A DNA stretch of 64,000 nucleotides from Paraliobacillus ryukyuensis (lineage in GTDB: Bacteria > Bacillota > Bacilli > Bacillales > Amphibacillaceae): NCBI RefSeq assembly GCF_003315295.1, contig NZ_QNRI01000002.1:62001-126000 (forward strand), read 5' to 3'. Each line of letters opens with the position of its first letter. Position 1 is the first letter of the stretch. Below, piece after piece: positions 56,386 to 64,000 of the stretch. A model generated the notes under the pieces. The model saw only the letters and a program-made list of their open reading frames with translations, did not search any database and was not told the origin of the DNA. The translations under genes and the position numbers were made by a program.

Positions 56386-57870
56386 ATGAAAGTTGAAGAG
56401 TATCAATTGTTTGACGCAATGGATTTAGCGGAATTAATTCAAAAGAAAGAAGTGTCTTCAGATGAATTAATCCAAGCGGCATTTCAACGGATAGAACAAG
56501 TAAATGATCAAATAAACGCAGTCGTTCGCACAAGGAATACCGCTGCGTATCAGGAAGCAAAATCAATTCGAGAAGATGCATCATTTGCGGGTGTGCCGAT
56601 TTTATTAAAAGATATCTCTCAAACTGTAAAAGGAGAAGTCATGAGTTCTGGGTCAAAGCTTTTAACCAAAAATATTGCGACACAAGATTCAAATTATGTC
56701 GCAAAGTTAAAAGATAATGGATTCATTCCGATTGGACATACGAATGCGCCAGAATTCGGACTTAAAAATATTACAGAACCAGAAGCGTATGGACCAACAC
56801 GAAACCCTTGGAATCTAGCACATTCACCTGGAGGGTCTAGTGGAGGTTCAGCTGCTGCGGTTGCAGCTGGTATTGTGCCAGTAGCAGGTGCAAGTGATGG
56901 TGGCGGATCGATACGTATTCCTGCTGCCTTTACAGGTTTATTCGGATTGAAACCAACCAGAGGTCGTACGCCAGTTGGGCCAGGTGTTGGCCGTCAATGG
57001 CAAGGAGCTTCGATTGATTTTGCACTATCAAAAACGGTTAGAGATAGTGCGGCTCTATTAGACGATGTGCAAACGATTCAACCAGAAGCAGCGTTTCAGA
57101 CACCATTGTTTGCTGGCGAGTATTTAACTATTGTCAATCAATGCGAACGTCAAAAACGTCGTATTGCATTTACAACACAGTCCCCAGTAGGTACCCCTGT
57201 CAGTGAAGATGCAAAAAAGGCTGTAAAAAAAGTGGTTGATTGGTTAGAAAAACAGGGGTATGAGGTGGAAGAACAAGCCATACCTGTTGATGGATATACG
57301 TTAATGAAGGATTACTATACAATGAATGCAGGTGAAATGAACAAGGTTATTCGGCAATTGGAAGATAGTCTAGGCCGAAATTTAACAGCAACGGATATGG
57401 ATATTTTTACCTGGGTTTTACACCAAACAGGAAAAAATCTGTCAGCAGCAGACTATAGCGAAAGTTTAGCAGGTTGGGATGCAGCAGCAGCCCAAATGGC
57501 AGTCTTCCATCAAAGCTATGATTTATTAATTACACCGACTAACGCTTTTCCTGCTCCATTGATCGGTGAACTTACCCCTTCAGCAGAGGACTTGGAGCAA
57601 TTGTTGCGAGTGAACCACCAAAGTTTAAAAGAGCAACAAAAGGTAGTATATGATATGTTCTTGCCAAGCTTAACGTATACCCCCTTTACACAATTGGCTA
57701 ACTTAACAGGACAACCTGCTGTTAACTTACCTGTTCATCTGACGGACAATCAAATGCCAATGGGGGTGCAAGCAATCGCTCCTAAAGGGAGAGAAGAGTG
57801 GTTATTTGCACTTGCAGCTCAGCTTGAACAATCTGAGCTATGGATTAAACACCCTAACATAATACGTTAA
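56386..57870 (+). CDS. Amidase signature family enzyme
   Basis: 494 residues. The Ser-cisSer-Lys triad is visible: lysine in [14 protein letters not shown], the cis-Ser and nucleophile Ser in [17 protein letters not shown] and [15 protein letters not shown]. It hydrolyses an amide, for example of an amino acid or aromatic acid; substrate specificity is open (it is too short and isolated to be GatA of the tRNA amidotransferase). ATG 56386 has GGAGGG upstream; a longer frame to 56275 has no ribosome binding site. Single gene. Confidence 0.9.
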   Translation: MKVEEYQLFDAMDLAELIQKKEVSSDELIQAAFQRIEQVNDQINAVVRTRNTAAYQEAKSIREDASFAGVPILLKDISQTVKGEVMSSGSKLLTKNIATQDSNYVAKLKDNGFIPIGHTNAPEFGLKNITEPEAYGPTRNPWNLAHSPGGSSGGSAAAVAAGIVPVAGASDGGGSIRIPAAFTGLFGLKPTRGRTPVGPGVGRQWQGASIDFALSKTVRDSAALLDDVQTIQPEAAFQTPLFAGEYLTIVNQCERQKRRIAFTTQSPVGTPVSEDAKKAVKKVVDWLEKQGYEVEEQAIPVDGYTLMKDYYTMNAGEMNKVIRQLEDSLGRNLTATDMDIFTWVLHQTGKNLSAADYSESLAGWDAAAAQMAVFHQSYDLLITPTNAFPAPLIGELTPSAEDLEQLLRVNHQSLKEQQKVVYDMFLPSLTYTPFTQLANLTGQPAVNLPVHLTDNQMPMGVQAIAPKGREEWLFALAAQLEQSELWIKHPNIIR

Positions 57871-57874
57871 TTAC

Positions 57875-57901
57875 AACTGGCTGCCTTGAGAAAGGCAGCC
57901 G
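57875..57901 (+). terminator. Hairpin after the amidase gene
   Basis: GGCTGCCTT pairs with AAGGCAGCC around GAGA. There is no T-run, so it may only protect the mRNA end. Confidence 0.4.
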
Positions 57902-57958
57902 TAAGTATATAGTAAGTAAATATTAATTTATGTAGTACTACGTTTGCGGATTCATTCG

Positions 57959-58249
57959 TTATTTAATAACAAAATCAATATCATCAAATTTTCTCGAATA
58001 TTTGATATGAAAGTTCATTCCCTCAAAGTACCAAGCATCTGATTTTTCAACATAAAACGTAATTCCTTGCTTAACTACTTGCGTTGCAGGATCATTTGGT
58101 GTGTTATTTGTTGAAATACCTAATGAGAATCCTTTATGTACGCCGCCATGTCCGCCATATCGAACAAAAAAACGTACAAAATCCCCTTCAGAAAGATCCA
58201 TTTCACTTATAAACCAATTTGCAGCTGGTTGTGTAATCGATAGTTCCAT
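57959..58249 (-). CDS. HesB/YneR-family IscA-like protein
   Basis: 96 residues with the HesB-like beta fold (ITQPAANWFISEMDL, DAWYFEGMNFHIKYSRKF). It lacks the three conserved cysteines of IscA/ErpA (no Cys at all), as in the YneR branch of Bacillus. It is therefore not an iron-sulfur carrier of the usual type. Ribosome binding site AAAGGGG. Single gene. Confidence 0.85.
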   Translation of the reverse strand: MELSITQPAANWFISEMDLSEGDFVRFFVRYGGHGGVHKGFSLGISTNNTPNDPATQVVKQGITFYVEKSDAWYFEGMNFHIKYSRKFDDIDFVIK

Positions 58250-58300
58250 TACTTTTTAATCCCCTTTCTATATTACTATATCAAAATCAATAGCGTTAAG

Positions 58301-59014
58301 CTAAAAATAAAGTGGGGGCAATTGCACATTTGTTTGCTTTTTTGACACATATAATGCTAAGTCTTTCGTTAAAGAAGCATAAAAAACATCATTAAAATTA
58401 AGCACCCCTTTTGCTATAAGTGCTTGTTTTAGCCAATCTTCGTCTACACCAAGTTGTTCTAATACCTGTTTATATACCTTTCCATCAATAATAATGGGAA
58501 AAGCTATTGGAGTAGTGTTACTTTGTTGCATACTAAAATCAGCACGAACGGGTGTGCTTTGCGCCGCTTTTTTAAAAACACTTAATTGGCCATTAGCTTC
58601 TATAATAGCTAGTTCAACTTCTTTTAAATTAAACACATTGTTTTGTCTAAGCATCACTAAAATACTATCCATTGAATATCGTATTTTTCGCATGTTTGCT
58701 TCCATTAGTTCACCGTCTTGAATGACAACAATCGGTGAAAAAGTCAGGTAATGACCTACTTTTTGACTTAATCGTAAGCGGGCAATAATCTTCTCCAAAA
58801 TAGCGATGAAAATAATAGCAACAACGGTATGGATATGTTTTATATTTGGGTCGGCAATATCTGCACCGACAACAGAGCCAAGTGTTAATACAATTAAAAA
58901 ATCAAATACAGGTAGCTCGCCAATCGCTCGTCTACCCATGAAGATGGTAATAAAAAGTAAAATGGGCAAGATGGTGAAAATTCGACCAATCACAACTAAC
59001 ATATCAGTCCACAA
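58301..59014 (-). CDS. DUF421 membrane protein (YetF/YcaP-like)
   Basis: 237 residues. Three N-terminal membrane helices (IGRIFTILPILLFITIFMG, DFLIVLTLGSVVGADIAD and a third) precede a soluble DUF421 domain with GELMEANMRKIRYSMDSILVMLRQN and SVFKKAAQSTPV. Some relatives act in spore germination or cell-envelope stress; the role here is unknown. TTG 59014 is 8 bases after AAGGAG; GTG 59023 lies on it. Confidence 0.85.
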   Translation of the reverse strand: MWTDMLVVIGRIFTILPILLFITIFMGRRAIGELPVFDFLIVLTLGSVVGADIADPNIKHIHTVVAIIFIAILEKIIARLRLSQKVGHYLTFSPIVVIQDGELMEANMRKIRYSMDSILVMLRQNNVFNLKEVELAIIEANGQLSVFKKAAQSTPVRADFSMQQSNTTPIAFPIIIDGKVYKQVLEQLGVDEDWLKQALIAKGVLNFNDVFYASLTKDLALYVSKKQTNVQLPPLYF

Positions 59015-59125
59015 GTTAAACACTCCTTTATGATGGTATAGTTAATATGGCTATCAATACCAAATAATATAAGTGAATCTAGCTAACGCAGGGAAACGCA
59101 TTTAAAGTAATTTTATTATCATTAT

Positions 59126-59142
59126 TGTAAGATTTTCTTACA
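59126..59142. promoter_or_regulatory. TnrA box
   Basis: TGTAAGATTTTCTTACA fits the TnrA consensus TGTNANAWWWTNTNACA at every fixed position. It lies 80 bases before tnrA, where TnrA activates its own gene in B. subtilis, and within the region shared with the divergent DUF421 gene. Confidence 0.85.
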
Positions 59143-59222
59143 TAAGAATATAAGTGGAACAGAATTGTGTGTATAATGAAACAATAAAGTCTAACTAAAC
59201 AATGAACTGTGGCGGTGAGATT

Positions 59223-59546
59223 ATGACTGACAATCCTTCTTATAAGGATCGAAAAGTGATCACAATTGGTGTTGTGAGTGAATTGACCGGCTTAACAGAA
59301 AGACAAATCAGATATTATGAAGAACGGAAATTAATATTTCCAGAGCGCTCTCCAAAAGGAAATCGGAAATATTCGTTTATGGATGTTGAACAATTAATTG
59401 ATATAGCAAACAAACGAGAAGAGGGTGTGCAGACGTACGAGATCAGACAAGAAATGCTAAAGAAAAGAAGAAAAGAGGAGCGAAAAAAACGAAGAGAATT
59501 GTTGCGAGGGGAAATCAATGCGCGTTTTGGTATTCAAAAGGATTAA
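59223..59546 (+). CDS. tnrA: Nitrogen-limitation regulator TnrA
   Basis: 107 residues, the TnrA size (about 110). [40 protein letters not shown] and [19 protein letters not shown] are the MerR helix-turn-helix of TnrA/GlnR. The short C-terminus [16 protein letters not shown] (split for length: [14 protein letters not shown]) is the glutamine-synthetase interaction tail that keeps TnrA inactive in nitrogen excess. ATG 59223 has GGCGGTGAG upstream. It is preceded by its own TnrA box, and faces a catabolic region (PucR, doeA) that nitrogen limitation could induce. Confidence 0.92.
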   Translation: MTDNPSYKDRKVITIGVVSELTGLTERQIRYYEERKLIFPERSPKGNRKYSFMDVEQLIDIANKREEGVQTYEIRQEMLKKRRKEERKKRRELLRGEINARFGIQKD

Positions 59547-59656
59547 TTGTGCTTAATAGTATCAGAATATTTCGTTAAAGTAAGTATATTTTTATTAAAA
59601 GTGGCTAGTTAACAATAAATGTTACGCTGCCACTTTATTTTTAATGAGGTGATTGT

Positions 59657-61333
59657 GTGGAACTGGTAGCAGGGGCTGTGTTAGGATTACCACTATTTCA
59701 TACGTCAACAATACGAGCGGGAGAAAACTTCATAAAAACAAATAAAATTGAGTGGATTTCTGTGATTGAAACACCTGTAGAAAATTTCATTCGACAAAAT
59801 GAATTTGTTTTAACCACAGGTATTGGTTGTCATAATGAACCCGAAAAATTAGTAGCATTTGTGAAAGATGTGATTCATTCGGGCGCTTCTGTTCTTGGTT
59901 TCGCAACGGGAAGGTTTATATTTGATATACCAGCATCCATTGTAAAAGTAGCTGATCAATCTGGGTTAGTAATCGTAGATATACCTTGGGAAGTAAGGTT
60001 TGGTGACATTGTTGGTAAAGTGATGCAGCTAATTATGTCAGATAAGTTAGCGCAGCGAGAAGAAGCGGAATTAGCAAGACAGCAACTGACCAATTGTGTA
60101 TTAAATGAAAAAGGGTTGCAAGATATTTTGCAAACACTCTCCAAATTTGTTGCTTTCCCAACCGCTATAACCGATAATCAGTCGAAGTTGCGAGCAAGGC
60201 AAAATTTCTCTCCTGATTGGTTTAACGAAACAAAACTATCAGAAGGAACAGTCTCAAAAATGAATCGTGATGAGACAGAAGCTCCTAACCCCCTTTTTCA
60301 TTTTATACAAGTTTATAATGACCATAAAAAGTCAATCTATCAACTCGCTATTATTAATAATCATAAAACGCAGGGCTATTTATATATCGAAGCAAACGAA
60401 TATCAATTAACCTGGTATGCGATGAATGTATTAGAACATGCGTTAACTGCATGTGCATTGTATTTTGTGAAAGAAAATGCGATAGAGCTTACAGAAGTGA
60501 GAATAAAAGATAATTTTGTGATGCAGTTAGCCAAACAAGCACAGCAAACAGATCAAAAGTTAATTACTAAAGCAGATATGTTAGGTTATGATTTAACAGT
60601 GCCTTATATCTGTTTAGTTGGTCATATTGCATATAAGGAATTACCATCCTTCGATAATGATCGTTCCGAAAATTCTTCCTTACACAGTCAAAACTATGCA
60701 ATTCAAAAAGAAATAACGTATGCTGGTGAGTTATTTGAAGTGAATACGATGACCACCTTTGAAGAAGGAAGGGTAATTCTTTTTTTAGAATCTGAACTAG
60801 ATAGTTATGTAGAAATTGTTCATTCATTTCTTGATAAAGTAGAAAGACGTATGAGTGAATTATTAAAAGGGATTAAGATAACATGGGGAATTGCCGCTCC
60901 AAAATCAAATCCATTTTCATTTTCCGTGCTCTATAGTAATGCTGTGCTTGCTTTGCGAATTGGAGGGAGCAAGCAAGCAGTGGGATCACGTACCTTATAT
61001 GAAGATACTAAAATGGATCGATTATTAATGGCTTTGGCCGAAGAGGAAGAAGTCAGAACTATAGTAAACGAGACATTACGTGTCCTGCTTGCTTATGATA
61101 ACAAACGGCAAACTGATTTGTTGCACACGTTTTTTATTTATAAACAACATAATGGAAATGTTAGTCAAGCTGCTAGAGAATTAAATTTACATCGCCAGTC
61201 ACTTTTGCATCGGTTAAGAAATATTGAAGCGTTGACCAATTTATCATTAATTGATCCAGACGATGCCTTTTTACTAGAATTGACATCGCGTATCTGGAAA
61301 TTACAACAACTAGAAGAATATGATAAGGGTTAG
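59657..61333 (+). CDS. PucR family transcriptional regulator
   Basis: 558 residues. An N-terminal PucR purine-catabolism domain (1-125, VAGAVLGLPLFHTSTIRAGE and FVLTTGIGCHNEPEKLVAF) is followed by a long middle sensory part (GGDEF-like fold) and a C-terminal HTH_30 with HNGNVSQAARELNLHRQSLL HRLRNIEAL (two parts). GTG 59657 is 8 bases after GAGGTG. In halophilic bacilli such regulators accompany ectoine or purine catabolic genes; doeA follows 190 bases downstream. It may be an inducer-dependent activator of that operon. Confidence 0.87.
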   Translation: MELVAGAVLGLPLFHTSTIRAGENFIKTNKIEWISVIETPVENFIRQNEFVLTTGIGCHNEPEKLVAFVKDVIHSGASVLGFATGRFIFDIPASIVKVADQSGLVIVDIPWEVRFGDIVGKVMQLIMSDKLAQREEAELARQQLTNCVLNEKGLQDILQTLSKFVAFPTAITDNQSKLRARQNFSPDWFNETKLSEGTVSKMNRDETEAPNPLFHFIQVYNDHKKSIYQLAIINNHKTQGYLYIEANEYQLTWYAMNVLEHALTACALYFVKENAIELTEVRIKDNFVMQLAKQAQQTDQKLITKADMLGYDLTVPYICLVGHIAYKELPSFDNDRSENSSLHSQNYAIQKEITYAGELFEVNTMTTFEEGRVILFLESELDSYVEIVHSFLDKVERRMSELLKGIKITWGIAAPKSNPFSFSVLYSNAVLALRIGGSKQAVGSRTLYEDTKMDRLLMALAEEEEVRTIVNETLRVLLAYDNKRQTDLLHTFFIYKQHNGNVSQAARELNLHRQSLLHRLRNIEALTNLSLIDPDDAFLLELTSRIWKLQQLEEYDKG

Positions 61334-61362
61334 AGCTGCTAAGTAGGCAGTTCTTTTTTATT
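61332..61362 (+). terminator. Terminator after the PucR gene
   Basis: GAGCTGC and GCAGTTC pair (one G-T) around TAAGTAG, then TTTTTT. Confidence 0.7.
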
Positions 61363-61520
61363 CCCTTAACATTGTTCCTGACTCATCGGTGTTTTATTAA
61401 ACTGTAGTATCCATTTCATTATTTTTCATACACTTTAAACATTCCGTTATACAGATGAATTCTATATAATACAGAAATATAAGAAAATTCAGTTTATTAA
61501 ACAATAGAAGGGGGATAAGC

Positions 61521-62732
61521 ATGCTTCCATTTGATTTAATTGAATATCAAAATCGCTTGCAAAAAACAAAAAATCATATGATGGAACGAGGCATGGATGT
61601 GTTAGTGATTACCGATCCGGCTAATATGTATTACCTAACCGGCTATGATGCATGGTCTTTTTATGTACATCAGATGTTGGTCATTAGTTTAGACGAAGAT
61701 CAACCAATATGGATTGGTAGATATATGGATGCGAATGGAGCGAGAGTAACCACATGGTTAAACGACGAGAATATTATGTCGTATCCCGATTATTATGTTC
61801 AATCTGAAAGCCATCATCCAATGAATTATATGACGGAAATACTAAAGAAACGCGGATATGGAACAAAACGTATGGGGGTTGAAATGGATCAATATTATTT
61901 TACTGCCAAAGCGTTTATGCAATTACAGTGTGGTTTGCCAGATGCGACATTTCTAGATGGTGATTTACTCGTTAATCACGTGCGCATGGTTAAATCTGAT
62001 CAAGAGATCACGTATATGAAGCGAGCTGCAAGAATAGCAGAGCAGGCAATGTTTAGAGGGACCGATATGATAAGAGCAGGCAATAGAGAATGTGATGTTG
62101 CTGGTACGATGTATTATAACTTAATTACAGGTACTTCCGAGTATGGTGGAGATTATCCTTCAATTGTTCCGTTGCTACCTGCGAATAAAAATACTGGAAA
62201 TCCACATTTAACATGGTCGGAACGAAGATACCAAGAGGGAGAAGCGGTTATAGTCGAATTAGCTGGTTGCTATAAACGCTATCATGCTCCGCTAGCTAGA
62301 ACGGTATCGATTGGCCAACCATCTAATCACTTGCAAATATTAGAATCGGTCGTTTTGGAAGGTATGGAGTACGTATTATCATCGATGAAACCGGGAGTGA
62401 CCTGTGAAGAAGTCGCTAAAGTATGGCATGATTCTATCAAAAAGCATGGATTCGAAAAAGAAGCTAGGCTTGGTTATTCGGTTGGACTTAATTATCCACC
62501 TGATTGGGGCGAGCACACGGCAAGTTTACGAAAAGGGGATAAGACAGTGTTGCAACCGAATATGACCTTTCATTTTATACCTGCCTTGTGGTTCGATACT
62601 CATGGAATTGAAATAAGTGAATCCATACGAATTACCTCGGATGGTTGCGAGACGTTAGCAAACTATCCGAGAGAAATAGTGGTACAAGAACCACATAGAC
62701 ACAACGGTCAAGCTGGTATGGTTAGTTTATGA
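61521..62732 (+). CDS. doeA: Ectoine hydrolase (M24 family)
   Basis: 403 residues with the creatinase/prolidase (M24) pita-bread fold. VITDPANMYYLTGYDAWSFY, GNRECDVAGTMY, GGDYPSIVPLLPANKN, ELAGCYKRYHAPLARTV and GLNYPPDWGEHTASLRKGDK match ectoine hydrolase DoeA, which opens ectoine to N-acetyl-diaminobutyrate. As in DoeA, the usual M24 metal ligands are largely replaced. GAAGGGGG precedes ATG. It heads a likely operon with the cystathionine-synthase-like gene and the cut gene. Function by family memory and context. Confidence 0.82.
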   Translation: MLPFDLIEYQNRLQKTKNHMMERGMDVLVITDPANMYYLTGYDAWSFYVHQMLVISLDEDQPIWIGRYMDANGARVTTWLNDENIMSYPDYYVQSESHHPMNYMTEILKKRGYGTKRMGVEMDQYYFTAKAFMQLQCGLPDATFLDGDLLVNHVRMVKSDQEITYMKRAARIAEQAMFRGTDMIRAGNRECDVAGTMYYNLITGTSEYGGDYPSIVPLLPANKNTGNPHLTWSERRYQEGEAVIVELAGCYKRYHAPLARTVSIGQPSNHLQILESVVLEGMEYVLSSMKPGVTCEEVAKVWHDSIKKHGFEKEARLGYSVGLNYPPDWGEHTASLRKGDKTVLQPNMTFHFIPALWFDTHGIEISESIRITSDGCETLANYPREIVVQEPHRHNGQAGMVSL

Positions 62733-62765
62733 ACTGCAAAATAATAAGGGAGGTCTTTTCTTTTG

Positions 62766-63962
62766 ATGAAACAAGCAAAAATTGGTACACGGGCCATATG
62801 GGCAGGGGAACAAGACGCATTAGCATTTGGGGCAACACAGGTGCCAATCGTTCAGAGTGTTTCTTTTGGTTATGACGATATGGAGGAATGGTATGAGGTA
62901 GCCATTGGCAAGAAGCATGGACATATATATGGTCGAAATACGAATCCAACTGTTCAAGCGTTTGAAGCAAAAATTATGGACTTAGAAGGTGCAGAAGCTG
63001 CAACGAGTTTTTCCACTGGTATGGCAGCCATTAGTAATACATTAGCTACCTTCCTTTATCCAGGTGATCGGATTGTATCGATTAAAGATACGTATGGTGG
63101 AACCAATAAGATTTTTACGGAGTTCTTACCAAAACAACAAATAGATGTCGTTCTATGTGAGACTGGGGCACATGATGCAATTGCAGCAGAAGTTGACAAA
63201 GGATGTAAAATTCTTTATTTGGAAACCCCCACAAATCCAACTGTGAAAATAACCGATATTAAGCGGATGGCCGATGTTGGAAAACAAGCGGGTGCAATTG
63301 TTATTGTTGATAATACATTTGCTACACCAATTAACCAAAATCCGTTGGCTTTAGGTGCAGATCTTGTCATTCATAGTGCAACAAAATTTTTAGGCGGACA
63401 TGCTGATGCGTTAGGCGGAGTGGTATGTGGTTCAACAGATTTAGTAGATGCTATTTATCATTACCGAGAAATTAACGGTGCCACACTTGACCCGATGTCT
63501 GCTTATCTATTATTACGAGGGATGAAAACACTAAAGCTTCGAGTCGATAAACAGAGTGAAAATGCGCTAGCAGTGGCAAAATATTTACAAACGGTAGATA
63601 TAGTGGAGGACGTCTATTATCCAGGATTATCTACTCATCACGGTTATGACATTGCGGTTAATCAAATGCGACAATACGGTGGGATGTTAAGTTTTGCGGT
63701 GAAAGGCGGTGTCACCACTGTTAGTAAGCTATTGCCTCAATTAAACTATGCCAATCGGGCAGCGAATCTAGGATCGGTAGAAACGATTGTGGGCCCTTCT
63801 CGTACCACGAGTCATGTGGAATGCACCTCTGAAGAACGCGCAGCAATGGGTATTCCAGAAGGATTAATTCGGTACTCGGCAGGGATTGAAGATATTGAGG
63901 ATTTGATTGAAGACCTTGAACAAGCATTTCAAAAAATTCATGACAAGCGTGCAGTAATTTAG
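62766..63962 (+). CDS. Cystathionine gamma-synthase family PLP enzyme
   Basis: 398 residues. The trans-sulfuration fold is shown by GRNTNPTVQAFEAKIMDLEG, the PLP-binding IVDNTFATPINQNPL, SATKFLGGHADALGG with the Schiff-base lysine, and GLIRYSAGIEDIEDLIEDLE. Such enzymes do gamma-replacement or beta/gamma-elimination (MetB, MetC, methionine gamma-lyase). ATG 62766 or TTG 62763, both downstream of GGGAGG. Its operon position after doeA is unusual for a sulfur enzyme and suggests work on an ectoine-derived amino acid such as diaminobutyrate; this is speculation. Confidence 0.85.
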   Translation: MKQAKIGTRAIWAGEQDALAFGATQVPIVQSVSFGYDDMEEWYEVAIGKKHGHIYGRNTNPTVQAFEAKIMDLEGAEAATSFSTGMAAISNTLATFLYPGDRIVSIKDTYGGTNKIFTEFLPKQQIDVVLCETGAHDAIAAEVDKGCKILYLETPTNPTVKITDIKRMADVGKQAGAIVIVDNTFATPINQNPLALGADLVIHSATKFLGGHADALGGVVCGSTDLVDAIYHYREINGATLDPMSAYLLLRGMKTLKLRVDKQSENALAVAKYLQTVDIVEDVYYPGLSTHHGYDIAVNQMRQYGGMLSFAVKGGVTTVSKLLPQLNYANRAANLGSVETIVGPSRTTSHVECTSEERAAMGIPEGLIRYSAGIEDIEDLIEDLEQAFQKIHDKRAVI

Positions 63963-63974
63963 GTGGAGGGCTTT

Positions 63975-64000
63975 ATGAAAGAAAAAGTGGCAGCTTTGTT
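63975..64000 (+). CDS. Partial gene at window end
   Basis: ATG after AGGTGGAGG opens MKEKVAAL at the window edge, 12 bases after the previous stop. It belongs to the same operon. In ectoine loci a deacetylase (DoeB) is expected next, but eight residues cannot identify it. Confidence 0.6.

Noticed and set aside
57875-57901. Considered as a proper terminator of the amidase gene
   Set aside because: Strong stem but no T-run; listed with low confidence only.

Overview
The window looks like a chromosomal segment of a low-GC Gram-positive bacterium of the Bacillaceae, probably a halotolerant or halophilic relative of Gracilibacillus, Virgibacillus or Oceanobacillus. The reasons are strong AAGGAGG-type ribosome binding sites, frequent GTG and TTG starts, sigma-A, sigma-B and sigma-D style promoters, and Bacillus-type genes (tnrA, a YpjP family gene, an alaR-alaT pair, a LicT-type antiterminator with its RAT site). 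An ectoine hydrolase gene and two plant-polysaccharide (GH43) enzymes suggest a saline habitat with plant material. No rRNA, tRNA, CRISPR array, intact insertion sequence or prophage is visible. The genus is inferred, not proven.

Layout. 1-6.9 kb: the 3' part of a cell-wall-anchored GH43 arabinan-type hydrolase, then a beta-glucoside operon (PTS permease, 6-phospho-beta-glucosidase, BglG/LicT antiterminator) with a readable control region: a cre-like site on the -35, a promoter, a RAT site and a terminator. 7.1-9.2 kb: a TSUP anion permease, a LysR regulator and the stump of a histidine phosphatase. 9.3-11 kb: a 48-residue coiled-coil protein, about 650 bp without a convincing gene, and two small membrane proteins. 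11.2-15.5 kb: class I aldolase and a redox block (MDR reductase, HxlR regulator, flavin monooxygenase plus flavin reductase). 15.6-16.3 kb: a hairpin-rich non-coding element. 16.4-20.4 kb: a doubtful small ORF, a TetR-controlled drug exporter and a FAD oxidoreductase. 20.5-28.5 kb: HAD phosphatase, serC, a chemoreceptor with a sigma-D-like promoter, an orphan solute-binding lipoprotein, an MHYT-EAL c-di-GMP protein and a quinone oxidoreductase. 28.6-38.7 kb: Ca2+-type P-ATPase, quinone reductase, TraB protein, a divergent LysR/YeiH pair, an ATP-grasp protein and a coupled photolyase/TspO-like pair.

38.9-50.4 kb: a DsrE protein with a cysteine-desulfurase-like enzyme, YpjP, a luciferase-like monooxygenase, an Atg22-like MFS, two small genes each behind a sigma-B-like promoter, an MscS channel, a NusG-domain-II protein, hemolysin III, DUF1836, a Gly-rich small protein, a DUF2268 protease and a methyltransferase. 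50.6-64 kb: alaR-alaT, fhs, a second, apparently cytoplasmic GH43, DUF2798, an amidase, an IscA-like protein, DUF421, tnrA behind a full TnrA box, a PucR regulator, and the start of an ectoine catabolic operon (doeA, a cystathionine gamma-synthase family enzyme, and a gene cut by the window edge).

Functional threads: plant glycan use under catabolite control; sulfur or anion traffic (two LysR-linked permeases, DsrE plus desulfurase); redox and xenobiotic defence; general stress (sigma-B); and nitrogen control next to ectoine use. Most genes are ordinary core or accessory genes. The least explained items are the structured 15.64-15.90 kb element, the DsrE/class V pair, the tandem sigma-B-type promoters and the cystathionine-synthase-like enzyme beside doeA.
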